A stretch of DNA of 64,000 nucleotides from Psychrobacter frigidicola (GTDB lineage: Bacteria; Pseudomonadota; Gammaproteobacteria; Pseudomonadales; Moraxellaceae). The position numbers and the translations under genes were made by a program. The notes below the pieces were generated by a model. It made no database searches. It was not told where the DNA came from and saw only the letters and a list, made by a program, of their open reading frames with translations. Location: positions 868,001 through 932,000 of the forward strand of contig NZ_VORZ01000001.1 in assembly GCF_007997305.1 (NCBI RefSeq), read 5' to 3'. Of this stretch, positions 1 to 9,452 are shown piece by piece; the stretch's first letter is position 1, and each line of letters opens with the position of its first letter.

Positions 1-69
1 TTCTATATCGATACTGAGGTTAATGTTGCTAGCGGCGATATCTTTGTTTACACAGCTTTCCATACTCAT
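1..69 (-). CDS. Possible partial ORF running off the window start
   Basis: On the minus strand an ATG at 69 (or 63) opens a frame of 23 codons with no stop before the window edge. It lies 69 bp downstream of the lpxB stop on the same strand. In related bacteria lpxB is often followed by rnhB, but the few residues visible (MSMESCVNKD and on) show no RNase HII motif, so the product cannot be named. No convincing Shine-Dalgarno sequence is seen. It could equally be a chance open frame. Confidence 0.25.
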   Translation of the reverse strand, partial: MSMESCVNKDIAASNINLSIDIE

Positions 70-138
70 AACTTTCCATAACCATAATCATCGACAAAGC
101 TTTGAATGTTTTATTTTTTTGATACTTATTAGCGCTAT

Positions 139-1506
139 CTAACGATAGTTTTGCGCGTACCATTGTTCAATCACACTATAAGCAGGATTATGATTGCTTT
201 GTTGTTGTAGAGCTTTCTTAGTCTTACTCAGCGCTGTTAGTTGTTCATTATAGGCACGCGGTTGCAACAGTTTAGTCACTGTACGACAAATATTATCGCC
301 ATTGGCTTGTTCTTGAATCAGTTCAGTCACAATTGCCTTGCCAGCTAAGATGTTAGGCAGCGCCACATAAGAGACTTTTACCAAGCGTTTCGCGATTTGA
401 TACGTCAATTCGTTAAGCTGATAAATCACTACCATCGGGCGCTCAAGCAGCATGGCCTCAAGGGTTGCAGTACCCGACGCTAAGATAATAATATCTGATG
501 CTGCCATTGCTTGTTGACTAAACGCCAGCTGGCTTTCATCATAAACCACGGCAATAGCTGCCCGCAGTGTTTCTGAGCGTTTATCAATCACTGCTTGGAC
601 AATATATTGATGATTGTGATCAACTGTTGGAACAATAAAACATAGCTTAGAGTCGAGCAATAATAGCTTTTCGATACCGTCAAGCATCAAAGGCAAAATA
701 GCGGTGATCTCACCACGTCTTGACCCTGGCATCACACAGATAAGCTGACTTACCTCCTCAAAACGTTCCCTAAAAAACTGCTGTAAACCGTCATTATGCC
801 AGACCAATTCACTACGTAATTGCTGAGTTGGCGTCTCTAACAACTCTTGATTGATAGTGCGTAACAGTGGATGGCCGACACATATTGCTGGATGGCCATA
901 ACGCTCATAGACCGCAAGCTCAAAGGGAAACAAGCACAGCACTAAGTTAGTAGCGGCTTTAATTCCATGAATACGAGATTCCCGCCACGCCCAAATTGAC
1001 GGACTGACATATTGCACGCAAAATACGCCTTGGGGCTTCAGTTTTTTGGCAACGCGCAAATTAAAATCAGGCGCATCAATACCAACGAACCAATCAATGT
1101 CAACAGTTTTAAAAGCCGCCAATAGCTCACGGCGCGCTTTCAGTAAATCTGGTAATTGTGCCAACACTTCTACTAAACCCATCACTGCCAAGCGCGATAA
1201 TGAAAAAATGATTTGCAATCCTTGCGCCGCCATTTTTATACCGCCCACACCCACCCAAATGATATCGTCGCGTAGATTATTCATCTGCTGCATAAAGTCA
1301 GCACCCAAACTATCGCCAGACACCTCGCCGGCAACAATACCTATCACTAACGGCGAGCTAGATGATTTGTTAGGCAACTTGCTAGGCATTTTGAACGATT
1401 TTGCCATTTCAGTATTTGTCTCTGTTGAGTGGGTAGAAGAGGTGCTCGTTAAGTTATTGCGTTTAAAAGACGTCTCAGGCTTGGGCGGCGTAGCAGAATC
1501 TATCAT
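139..1506 (-). CDS. lpxB: Lipid-A-disaccharide synthase LpxB
   Basis: Glycosyltransferase (GT19) that joins UDP-2,3-diacylglucosamine and lipid X into the lipid A disaccharide at the inner face of the inner membrane. The family core starts at VIGIVAGEVSGDSLGA. It continues through FVGIDAPDFN, SPSIWAWRE, CVGHPLL, MPGSRRGEI and ILASGTATLEAML, all typical of LpxB. E. coli LpxB is about 380 residues. Here a Ser/Thr/Asn-rich leader of roughly 50 residues precedes the core. Possible starts are TTG 1542, ATG 1533, ATG 1506 and an internal ATG at 1407. ATG 1506 is preferred because GAGAG lies six bases upstream. The family is certain and the exact start is not. Confidence 0.93.
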   Translation of the reverse strand: MIDSATPPKPETSFKRNNLTSTSSTHSTETNTEMAKSFKMPSKLPNKSSSSPLVIGIVAGEVSGDSLGADFMQQMNNLRDDIIWVGVGGIKMAAQGLQIIFSLSRLAVMGLVEVLAQLPDLLKARRELLAAFKTVDIDWFVGIDAPDFNLRVAKKLKPQGVFCVQYVSPSIWAWRESRIHGIKAATNLVLCLFPFELAVYERYGHPAICVGHPLLRTINQELLETPTQQLRSELVWHNDGLQQFFRERFEEVSQLICVMPGSRRGEITAILPLMLDGIEKLLLLDSKLCFIVPTVDHNHQYIVQAVIDKRSETLRAAIAVVYDESQLAFSQQAMAASDIIILASGTATLEAMLLERPMVVIYQLNELTYQIAKRLVKVSYVALPNILAGKAIVTELIQEQANGDNICRTVTKLLQPRAYNEQLTALSKTKKALQQQSNHNPAYSVIEQWYAQNYR

Positions 1507-1918
1507 AACGAGCTCTCGATATTGACAAGGCATAACGGACAACGCAAAAGTATAGTACGAACCGCTATTTATAAGTCGCCATCATACGTGACACGGGTAA
1601 AAATAGCCAAATGATAGCATTATACCTCGATCAATTATTACTTAACCCAGCTAACTTTAAATGCTATTCTCAAAGTACTAACCTGCTTAGCTTTAATTAT
1701 TAAACAGTGCCGCTATCAATTACTCTTAATTAGCTTAAATTTAAGCTAAAAACAGCAGTGAAAAATTCTATTGAATATCTAGATAACAGGTAAGTATAAC
1801 AAAATATTGGTTTCTACATTCCACTTATCAGTCAATTAACTACCCGACCACCCTTGTCAACTGTAGCTTTTCAACGCATAATGAAACTCCCTATAAATTA
1901 GCTAGACGACATATAACT
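1507..1918. other. Intergenic region between divergent lpxB and aroG
   Basis: About 410 bp without a gene. The aroG-proximal end carries a good sigma70-type promoter (listed separately). The rest is AT-rich and no RNA gene, repeat or further hairpin was recognised. The lpxB promoter was not identified with confidence. Confidence 0.6.
1854..1882 (+). promoter_or_regulatory. Sigma70-type promoter of aroG
   Basis: TTGTCA at 1854-1859 and CATAAT at 1877-1882 are separated by 17 bp, each matching 5 of 6 consensus bases. The predicted transcription start near 1889 leaves a leader of about 30 nt before the ATG at 1919. That is too short for a leader-peptide attenuator. Confidence 0.55.
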
Positions 1919-3001
1919 ATGACCACACCAGCTACTCATAATGCAGATATTGATGACGTGAATATTGAACAATTCATCCCCTTAATTACTCCAGCTGAGC
2001 TAAAATCTGAGCTGCCATTGACAGAGCCGGCCTATAAAACCGTCTTAAAAGGTCGCCATACTATCCAAGATATCTTAGATGGTACCGACAAGCGCTTATT
2101 TGTGGTCATTGGTCCTTGCTCGATTCATGATATTAAGGCCGCGCATGAGTATGCGGACCGCTTAGCCGTGTTAGCAAAAGAGATTGAAGATACTATATTT
2201 GTGGTCATGCGCGTCTATTTTGAAAAGCCACGTACCACCGTCGGCTGGAAAGGCATGATTAATGACCCTGATATGAATGATAGTTTTGATATTCAAAAAG
2301 GTTTGCGTACTGCACGTAAGCTGCTAATTGACTTGAATGAAAAAGGCTTGCCGTGTGCCACCGAAGCACTCGATCCGAACACGCCGCAGTACATGCAAGA
2401 CTTAATCAGCTGGTCAGCGATTGGTGCGCGTACCACCGAAAGCCAGACCCATCGTGAGATGAGCTCAGGTTTATCTTGTCCCGTCGGCTTTAAAAATGGG
2501 ACTGATGGCGGCATGACTGTTGCTGTCAACGCTATGCAAGCGGTAAAAGCTGGCCATAGCTTCTTAGGTCTATCAGCAGATGGTAAAGTCTGTATCATCA
2601 AGTCAAAAGGTAACCCTTACGCCCACGTAGTATTGCGCGGTGGTAATGGCAAACCTAACTATGATGAAACGGCCGTTGAGCAAGTTGAAAATGCGCTAGC
2701 CGAAGGTAAAACCAGCGGCAAGATTATGATTGACTCCAGCCATGCCAACTCAGGTAAAGACCCTTACTTGCAACCGATGGTGATTAACAACGTCGCTGAA
2801 CAAATCCAAAACGGCAATAAATCAATTATCGGCATGATGATTGAGAGCCATCTAAAAGGCGGCAGTCAGAAACTGACCGCTGACTTAGACGCTCTAGAAT
2901 ACGGCGTATCTATCACTGATGGTTGCCTCGATTGGGACAGCACGGTTACAGCACTACATAGCTTACGTGATATGGTAAAAGACATTCTACCTACTCGTTA
3001 A
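1919..3001 (+). CDS. aroG: 3-deoxy-7-phosphoheptulonate (DAHP) synthase, class I
   Basis: First step of the shikimate pathway: condenses phosphoenolpyruvate and erythrose 4-phosphate. At 360 residues it matches the AroF/AroG/AroH type (about 350). Visible signatures are VVIGPCSIHD near residue 62, MRVYFEKPRTTVGWKG, ATEALDPNTPQY, WSAIGARTTESQTHREM, PVGFKNGTDGG and IMIDSSHANS. These supply the PEP and metal ligands of the family. Which aromatic amino acid inhibits it cannot be decided here, so the aroG label denotes the family. It is transcribed alone, from the promoter at 1854-1882 to the terminator at 3069-3102. No strong Shine-Dalgarno sequence precedes the ATG. Confidence 0.93.
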   Translation: MTTPATHNADIDDVNIEQFIPLITPAELKSELPLTEPAYKTVLKGRHTIQDILDGTDKRLFVVIGPCSIHDIKAAHEYADRLAVLAKEIEDTIFVVMRVYFEKPRTTVGWKGMINDPDMNDSFDIQKGLRTARKLLIDLNEKGLPCATEALDPNTPQYMQDLISWSAIGARTTESQTHREMSSGLSCPVGFKNGTDGGMTVAVNAMQAVKAGHSFLGLSADGKVCIIKSKGNPYAHVVLRGGNGKPNYDETAVEQVENALAEGKTSGKIMIDSSHANSGKDPYLQPMVINNVAEQIQNGNKSIIGMMIESHLKGGSQKLTADLDALEYGVSITDGCLDWDSTVTALHSLRDMVKDILPTR

Positions 3002-3068
3002 TCACCAATTTCGTTAGTGAGCTATTTTTCTTAGCCAGCTAGATATGGTTTTATTGAAAGCTAGACAT

Positions 3069-3102
3069 AAAAAAGCCCACCTATAAATAGGTGGGCTCTT
3101 TT
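3069..3102. terminator. Bidirectional intrinsic terminator, aroG / pepN
   Basis: An 11-bp perfect stem (AGCCCACCTAT with its complement) and a minimal loop, with an A-run on the left and CTCTTTT on the right. It sits between the convergent aroG and pepN and can serve both. Confidence 0.9.
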
Positions 3103-3185
3103 ATGCTTTAGAAGTTAATATTTTACAAACTTGACTGGCTTAAAAACCCTAATGCTTAGAGTATTAGTAAGCCCCGTTGTAAATA

Positions 3186-5828
3186 CTACTCTCCCATCGC
3201 ACCCAATACACTAGCCAAGCTCTCAAGCACATGCTTAGAGGATACTTGCTGCTGCAAGGCATTAAGATGGTCTTGCGCCATGTGGCGACGCGGTTCAACC
3301 AGCGTATACCAACGCGCCAGTACTTGCAGCAAGCGTGAGGCTAATACTGGATTGGCCTCATCCATTTTTTTAATCACACTAGTATAGATATCTAAGCCCT
3401 CTGGCGTCCAAAGTACGGTAGGCTGGGCAGTAAAGGCACTAATAACTGAACGGATGCGGTTGGGCGTATTCCAATCAAAGTCATCACGTTCAAGTAACGT
3501 TTGGATATCATCGGTAGTCACATGCTCAGCGGATGCTTGCACACTAAACCATAAATCAATCACTAACTCATCGTCTTGAAAACGCTGATAGAAATCTGCC
3601 AGATAATCATCACTTCCTGTCACTTGATAATTGACCATCGCTTTTAGCGCACCAAAACGTTCAGTCATACAGCTGGCGTTATCATATTGCTGCTGCGCCC
3701 ATTTACCTGCCTCGCTAATGCCAGCAGTCAAGGCCATATCTAACACAACATTACGCAATGCACGCTTGCCAAGCGCTTCTGGGCTATCTGAATACACCTC
3801 TAACGGTAACTGATTATAGAGAATCGTCCACTGATCTTTTAGTGATTCAGCAACTTGACTATATAAGCGGTCACGCTGCTGTTTAATCAATACTGGATCA
3901 TAGTTTTGATGAATAGCCGATGCCAACTCTTGCGCGGATGGAATATCTAATAAACGCGCTGCTAACATGGGATCAGTAACCGCCAAAGTTGGCAGCGTTT
4001 TTGCCAAAGCTTGCAAATAAACTTTGGAATCATTACTTTGTAGCAAAATGCGATTGACCAGCATTTGCGTCACTTGCCAGCGGTTAAAGCCGTTGGTTTC
4101 ATGAGTCAATAAAAATGCCAAATCTTCATCTTGGTAATCGTAATTCAGCTGTACCGGTGCACTAAAGTCACGTAGCAATGACACTACCGGCTCGCTGCTA
4201 ACATTATCAAAGCTAAAGGTTTGCTGTGCTTGATCTAACATCAACATACGCTCAGCGATAATCGTACCCGTTGCCTTATCAAACAAGGCAGTTGCTACTG
4301 GAATAGGCAAAGGTATTGGCGCATCAAAGCCTGCAACGTGACGGGTCTGTTGACTCAAAGTAATGGTCAAAGTCTGAGTCGCACTATCATAATGCTGATG
4401 ACCCGATAGTATTGGCGTACCCGGCTGGCGATACCAAGCAATGAATTCTTCAATCTTACTGTCAGTGATACTCAATGCCGATAAGAAATCTTCAACGGTG
4501 ACTGCCTGACCATCGTAACGACGGAAATATTCGTCCGTCCCTCTACGGAAATTATCTGGCCCTAAGGTATTGGCGAGCATGCGTACAATTTCTGCGCCTT
4601 TCTCATAGATAGTCGTGGTATAAAAGTTGTTAATCTCAACAAAGCTTTCAGGGCGAACGGGATGGGCAAGTGGCCCAGCATCTTCAGCAAACTGATGCGC
4701 ACGCAAGGTCGCCACATCATCAATACGCTGCACGGCGCTGGATTGCTGATCGGCAGAAAAGGATTGATCACGGAATACAGTCAAACCTTCTTTTAGGCAC
4801 AGTTGAAACCAATCGCGGCAAGTAATACGGTTACCTGTCCAGTTATGAAAGTATTCATGGGCAATGACGGCTTTGACATTAAAGCTGCGCGCATCAGTGG
4901 TGGTTTCTGGGCTGGATAATACGCAAGCGGTATTAAAGATATTAAGGCCTTTGTTCTCCATCGCACCCATATTAAATTGACTGACCGCCACTATCATATA
5001 ACGATCTAAATCATAGGCGCGGCCGTAATTAACCTCATCCCACACCATCGAATCTTTCAAAGCTTGCATACCAACGTGACATTTATCGATATCAGTTGAC
5101 TTAGCAAATACTTCAAGCGTGACCTCACGCCCTTCACTAGTAGTATGATAATCGGTGAGCACATCTAAATCAGCAGCCACACAGGCAAATAGATAGCTGG
5201 GCTTATTCGTGGGGTCATGCCAAATCGCATAGTGACGGTCTGGTGCATCCGTAACGTCGCCCTCTTCAACTAAGTTACCGTTAGACAATAGTGTTGGATA
5301 GCGCTTATCCGCTTCCAAACGCGTGGTAAATATGGCGAGTACATCAGGACGATCTGGATAAAAGGTAATCTTACGAAAGCCCTCAGGCTCACATTGAGTG
5401 ACAAACATAGTATCACTGCCGCTACCCGCCATATATAAACCTTCAAGCGCAGTATTGGTTTGCGGATGGATACGTACTTGCAGCTCCAAAGTTAAAGTAT
5501 CAGGCGCATCACTAATGATCAGCTTGCCATCAGCTTGCTTGTAACGCTCAGTAGCAAGCGTCTCACCATCAAGCGTGATAGCCATCAACTCAACATCTTC
5601 ACCATTTAATACTAAATCACCTGCTGCCTGACGCTGCATTACTAACTTGCTATCAACCAAGGCATAACCGGCAAACAGTTTAATATCTAAATCAACCGTT
5701 TCCACATCAAAGCTTGGCTTCTTATAGTCTTTTAAATTGATCTTACTGTTAATTTCACTAGGTTCATGCAGCGGTACATCTGCCATCTCAGGATTAATTA
5801 TTTGGGTATTATTCTCAGCGGTAGACAT
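3186..5828 (-). CDS. pepN: Aminopeptidase N (M1 family metallopeptidase)
   Basis: Cytoplasmic zinc aminopeptidase that removes N-terminal residues from peptides. At 880 residues it is close to E. coli PepN (870). The exopeptidase motif GAMEN is at 288-292. The zinc site HEYFH is at 324-328 with the third ligand Glu347 in LKEGLTVF, giving the expected HExxH-18-E spacing. TGNRITCRDWFQLCLKEG and EKGAEIVRML are also typical. The start at MSTAEN is supported by AGGAGA four bases upstream. Monocistronic, convergent with aroG. Confidence 0.96.
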   Translation of the reverse strand: MSTAENNTQIINPEMADVPLHEPSEINSKINLKDYKKPSFDVETVDLDIKLFAGYALVDSKLVMQRQAAGDLVLNGEDVELMAITLDGETLATERYKQADGKLIISDAPDTLTLELQVRIHPQTNTALEGLYMAGSGSDTMFVTQCEPEGFRKITFYPDRPDVLAIFTTRLEADKRYPTLLSNGNLVEEGDVTDAPDRHYAIWHDPTNKPSYLFACVAADLDVLTDYHTTSEGREVTLEVFAKSTDIDKCHVGMQALKDSMVWDEVNYGRAYDLDRYMIVAVSQFNMGAMENKGLNIFNTACVLSSPETTTDARSFNVKAVIAHEYFHNWTGNRITCRDWFQLCLKEGLTVFRDQSFSADQQSSAVQRIDDVATLRAHQFAEDAGPLAHPVRPESFVEINNFYTTTIYEKGAEIVRMLANTLGPDNFRRGTDEYFRRYDGQAVTVEDFLSALSITDSKIEEFIAWYRQPGTPILSGHQHYDSATQTLTITLSQQTRHVAGFDAPIPLPIPVATALFDKATGTIIAERMLMLDQAQQTFSFDNVSSEPVVSLLRDFSAPVQLNYDYQDEDLAFLLTHETNGFNRWQVTQMLVNRILLQSNDSKVYLQALAKTLPTLAVTDPMLAARLLDIPSAQELASAIHQNYDPVLIKQQRDRLYSQVAESLKDQWTILYNQLPLEVYSDSPEALGKRALRNVVLDMALTAGISEAGKWAQQQYDNASCMTERFGALKAMVNYQVTGSDDYLADFYQRFQDDELVIDLWFSVQASAEHVTTDDIQTLLERDDFDWNTPNRIRSVISAFTAQPTVLWTPEGLDIYTSVIKKMDEANPVLASRLLQVLARWYTLVEPRRHMAQDHLNALQQQVSSKHVLESLASVLGAMGE

Positions 5829-6270
5829 AAAGTCTCCTATTGTTAATTATGAATATGGTATAAAACCAGCAAAAATGGGCAGTAAACTAAGTATTATAAA
5901 ATGCGTCTAACAGTATATTTTTAAGTGAATTTAGCCTTATAACTACATTGGTGTCAGTGGAGAAATTTCAAGAGTAGAGTATTGCTGAGACTAAGTGTAA
6001 TTATAAATTTTAGATAGACATAACCGTTTGCATAGTTATTTGTCTATAACTATAGAAGGTTACTAAAAGTCACTTTATTCCTTACCTAAATACCAGCAAT
6101 CAACTAAGGGCGTTAAATGTATATTGTAATCATTAGAAAATTTTGGCATCATTTACAGTAGTGCTATTTACATAACGTAACATTAACACTACTATGGGCA
6201 GCAATTGCCTAACGTTTACTATAAGCAGTTTCAAAAATAACGAATTTGATCAAAAATTTAGGAGCTCATC
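5829..6270. other. Intergenic region between divergent pepN and pal
   Basis: About 440 bp of AT-rich sequence without a coding frame. It must hold the promoters of both flanking genes, but only weak matches are seen (for example TTGGCA at 6143 with a poor -10). No RNA gene or strong repeat was recognised. Confidence 0.5.
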
Positions 6271-6822
6271 ATGTCAATTAATGTCGCTTTATCCAGCACT
6301 TCAACGAACAACCGTTTTGTCAAAATCGCTTTACTTGCTGTGTTGTCAAGTGCTGTAGCACTAACCACAGGTTGTGCAACCAAACGTGCGACCTCTGAAG
6401 TGGTTGTTGCCCCTTTAGGTATCCCAAGTGGCCAAATTGGTTATACGGGCGCTGTTGGCTTTCAAAACACCAGTGATATCATTGCTGCCGCTAATAACTT
6501 ACAAGCTGTCGTGTACTTTGATTTTGACAGCAGTGATATTAGTTCGCAGTCAGCCAGCGTCCTAAGCCAGCACGCAAGCCTATTAAGCTCTAACCCAGCA
6601 GCAGGTGTTGTGATTGCAGGTCATACCGATGAGCGCGGTAGCCGTGAATATAATATAGCACTAGGCGAGCGCCGTGCGCAGGCTGTCAGTGGTTATCTTG
6701 CTTCTCAAGGCGCGTCAACCAATAACCTCCAAGTTATCAGCTATGGTGAAGAACGTCCTGTCGCTGCCGGTGCTAATGAAGAAGCATATAGCCAAAACCG
6801 CCGTGCTGAATTGTCTTACTAA
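6271..6822 (+). CDS. pal: Pal-type OmpA-domain lipoprotein
   Basis: Outer-membrane lipoprotein that binds peptidoglycan through an OmpA-like C-terminal domain. The N-terminus is a lipoprotein signal with lipobox LTTGC (lipidated Cys35). The OmpA domain begins at VVYFDFDSSDIS and includes AGHTDERGSREYN, LGERRAQAV and YGEERPV, the usual Pal signatures; the ending RRAELSY is also Pal-like. AGGAGC precedes the start. It stands alone with its own terminator and has no tolQRAB or ybgF (cpoB) neighbour, so it may be Pal itself or a paralogue. The 183-residue length fits Pal. Confidence 0.82.
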   Translation: MSINVALSSTSTNNRFVKIALLAVLSSAVALTTGCATKRATSEVVVAPLGIPSGQIGYTGAVGFQNTSDIIAAANNLQAVVYFDFDSSDISSQSASVLSQHASLLSSNPAAGVVIAGHTDERGSREYNIALGERRAQAVSGYLASQGASTNNLQVISYGEERPVAAGANEEAYSQNRRAELSY

Positions 6823-6896
6823 CTGCTACTGTTAGTTATTCATAATGACTGTTTAAGTGACATTCATTCATTTAAAATTAAGTGACTTAGCATACG

Positions 6897-6932
6897 AAAA
6901 GCCTAGTAATATTGATATTACTAGGCTTTTTT
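6897..6932 (+). terminator. Intrinsic terminator of pal
   Basis: A 12-bp perfect stem beginning GCCTAGTAATAT with a 2-base loop, followed by six T. It lies 75 bp after the pal stop codon. Confidence 0.88.
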
Positions 6933-6991
6933 GCTTAGGTTCAGATTAATAAAACCTTCAGTTATCTGCGGATTTTCAACATAGATTACTT

Positions 6992-7756
6992 ATGCCAACC
7001 TTATATCTACAAGACATTTGCTATACCCAACTTGATTCCATAACATGGTGTGCTACTGCTAAACTTATTCGGCCAATACCGACCTCTATATGGTCAGACT
7101 TATTTAAACCCTTAGCACCTTTTGACCTACTTCTTAATTATATGCCGTTTAATTCTAAAACTTTATTGTGGCAAATTAATAACCCTAAAAACCAGCTATC
7201 AACACCCCAAATCGCTCATAACAGACGGCAACAGCAGCGTAAAGGGGTTCGTCTCTTACTGCATAGCCTTATTACTAAACTTAATATCAATGACACATTG
7301 AATGAATCACAATTTCCTTATCGCTTGATGAATAGTGGCTATTACGTATGCTTTAGTCATTCAGGAATGGATGGTTTAGGAAGCGGTCAGTCAAATGATA
7401 AGGTTGCTGTCGCTATCAGTTACCGCCGTACCATTGGTATAGATATCGAAACCCAGAATATCGCTTGGACTGTAGCACAGCGTTTTTATCATCCTGCTGA
7501 AATTGATTTTTTAGTTAAGCTACCTATAGAACAACGGCTTGTTATTGTTAAATGGTTATGGCAAATTAAAGAAAGCTTTATTAAAATTTATCACTACAAA
7601 CTCGCGCAAGGTTTAGGTATGAATTATATGGCCATTATTCCTGACCTTATGGCTGGCTTAAATAAGGATTGCACTACAAACTTTCTTATCAATGATAATA
7701 AATCTGATTATCAAATTGTAATTCTCTCTTCCCAGCAGATGCTTGTCATTTTTTAA
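6992..7756 (+). CDS. 4'-phosphopantetheinyl transferase, Sfp/AcpT-like
   Basis: Transfers the phosphopantetheine arm of CoA onto a serine of carrier proteins. The magnesium and CoA motifs are present: FSHS at 121-124, GIDIE at 149-153, FYHPAE at 165-170 and WQIKESFIK at 190-198 (W-x-x-K-E-S-x-x-K). At 254 residues it is a two-lobed Sfp-type enzyme rather than the 120-residue AcpS. No carrier-protein, NRPS or PKS gene is nearby, so the client is unknown; fatty-acid ACP is possible. No clear Shine-Dalgarno sequence precedes the ATG. It is AT-rich relative to its neighbours and follows the pal terminator, so it is probably transcribed alone. Confidence 0.82.
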   Translation: MPTLYLQDICYTQLDSITWCATAKLIRPIPTSIWSDLFKPLAPFDLLLNYMPFNSKTLLWQINNPKNQLSTPQIAHNRRQQQRKGVRLLLHSLITKLNINDTLNESQFPYRLMNSGYYVCFSHSGMDGLGSGQSNDKVAVAISYRRTIGIDIETQNIAWTVAQRFYHPAEIDFLVKLPIEQRLVIVKWLWQIKESFIKIYHYKLAQGLGMNYMAIIPDLMAGLNKDCTTNFLINDNKSDYQIVILSSQQMLVIF

Positions 7757-7795
7757 GGCAATTATCAGTAAGTAAAACTGCTCTGTATAGAAATA

Positions 7796-7822
7796 AAAAA
7801 AACGACCCGAAGGTCGTTTCTT
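7796..7822. terminator. Bidirectional terminator with UUCG loop on the minus strand
   Basis: Stem AACGACC/GGTCGTT with loop CGAA on the plus strand, which reads TTCG on the minus strand. Flanking A- and T-runs allow it to end both the transferase gene and the convergent outer-membrane protein gene. Confidence 0.88.
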
Positions 7823-7875
7823 TTGCTTAACTTAACTTACTATTTACAGTACTTACAAAGTACGATAGATAGCAA

Positions 7876-8781
7876 TTAGAAGCGGTAAGTTGCACCAAGT
7901 TTAACAATTGGTAACCACTCTAACCAGCTTTTGTCTTCTAGATCTTTTTCAGCTTGACGAGCAGCTTTGTTTGCTGCTGCGATATTAGTAGCATCGCCAT
8001 CAATACCGCCTACACGTTTGATAGTTGCATCTACTTTACCCATATATGCAGCACCAACTTCACCAAACACACCAAAGTTATTAGTGATATTAGGACGGAA
8101 GCCAAGAGTAGCATAAGGAGCTAACTTGTTACGATGCTCAATATACCCTTCTAAGTTACCAACACCATCAGCACCAAAATCATCATCTAGACGGTTAGAT
8201 TCGGCTTTGCCAGTGTAGAACTTTTGGCCATCGATACTGTAGAAACCTTTACCGTCAGCATTAGCACGAACGTCGATATCGTTATCAGGTACGATAATAC
8301 CAGCACCCATAGTGAACCAGTTGCCTGCAGGACGTAATTGTACACCCATGTACGGGTTGCTAAAATCAGTGTCGACGTCATAGTTAATGCCTTTAGCATC
8401 AAAGTCACCACCGAAAAGATCAGCTACATCACCACCTGCCCAACCGGCTTGTAGTTCAGTTTTTTCATTAAGTCCCCAACCGATATTAGCACCATAACCC
8501 AGCGTACCAACTTCAGCGCTGATAGCTGCTGGATGAGTTACTGTGTTAAAGAAAGTCTTAGTACCACCAAATACAGCACCAGTGGTGTTACGGATAACAC
8601 CAGCGTCTTGGTTGTACTGATAAGCAGGCGCAGCAGTATAAGCCACTGGCGCAACTTCATAAGCAACTGGTTGGACTTCGTAAACGTCTGCATCGTTAAC
8701 AACGATAACAGGATCAGCTGCTAAAGCTGCGCTTGATGCCAAAACAGCGGCAGAGATAGCCGTTAATTTAATAAGTTTCAT
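7876..8781 (-). CDS. Outer-membrane beta-barrel protein, function unknown
   Basis: A 301-residue exported protein. The start at MKLIKLTAIS has a strong AGGAGAG upstream, so a 12-residue upstream extension is rejected. The signal peptide is classical, ending near ALAADP. The mature N-terminus is a low-complexity stretch with repeated PVAYEVAPVAY-like units. The body is rich in Gly/Asn/Asp with alternating hydrophobic residues (TELQAGWAGG, NPYMGVQLRPAG, LAPYATLGFRP, NFGVFGEVGAAYMG), and the chain ends in aromatic YRF, the usual barrel-assembly signal. No specific porin family was recognised. It is monocistronic and ends at the UUCG terminator. Confidence 0.72.
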   Translation of the reverse strand: MKLIKLTAISAAVLASSAALAADPVIVVNDADVYEVQPVAYEVAPVAYTAAPAYQYNQDAGVIRNTTGAVFGGTKTFFNTVTHPAAISAEVGTLGYGANIGWGLNEKTELQAGWAGGDVADLFGGDFDAKGINYDVDTDFSNPYMGVQLRPAGNWFTMGAGIIVPDNDIDVRANADGKGFYSIDGQKFYTGKAESNRLDDDFGADGVGNLEGYIEHRNKLAPYATLGFRPNITNNFGVFGEVGAAYMGKVDATIKRVGGIDGDATNIAAANKAARQAEKDLEDKSWLEWLPIVKLGATYRF

Positions 8782-9452
8782 ATTTACTCTCCTAAGGTAT
8801 AAGACAACTGCCCACAAAAAAAGATTGTCTAGCCTTTATTTTAAACAATCATTTTGTTGAGCAGATTAAAACAATTTTAGCTCAAAAAGTCACCCCTAAA
8901 GTTGACCTTTTTATTTGCCATTGTGTAAAGATTGCATAGATGTTGTAATAATAGCCACATTAAACCATACAACACAGCTTTAATGTTACACAATACTCCT
9001 AAAGTAACTTAATAACAACTTAATGATAGAAAGCTTTATAATTAGAATGACATATTATTAAGAGTTATGAGATTAGGCTGGCTGTAGATACAAATCTTAA
9101 GTAAATTTAGTAATAGAAATTGTGTTTTGAGAAATAACAGTACAAAGTATGTGACTATGATGTCGTAATTTCTAAGCGAACTCAATAACAGTTTTATAAG
9201 TTATTACTACAGATTGTTGTCATGCGTTAGATAATGTATCTATAGTTACTACTTTCTGTGTCTGAGTTACTGTACTCAATATTTTATGTTCGTCCAACTA
9301 TTATCGTCCAACTAATAATAGCCACCTGCTACAAAGTGCTTATAGTCTACTCAAATGGTACATTGTGCTATCATTTAGCAATTTTACTACTCATTAATCT
9401 TTATTTTTTATTGCCACCCCCTCCCTTCTTTCTTCATTGCCGAGCGTTGTCT
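8782..9452. other. Long AT-rich intergenic region between the barrel protein and the IclR gene
   Basis: About 670 bp separating divergent genes. An upstream in-frame extension of the IclR gene from GTG 9258 exists. Its translation is hydrophobic and proline-rich, lacks family resemblance and is not accepted as coding. Both promoters must lie here, but no strong -35/-10 pair was found. No RNA gene was recognised. Confidence 0.5.

Noticed and set aside
1046..1525. 159-codon plus-strand open frame opposite lpxB
   Set aside because: It lies entirely antisense to a clear lpxB gene, is rich in rare-looking Ser/Thr/Pro composition and shows no motif. It is a shadow frame.
9258..9452. N-terminal extension of the IclR regulator from GTG
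   Set aside because: Family similarity begins at MPKVSSITRV, and the extension has a hydrophobic, proline-run character unlike IclR proteins.
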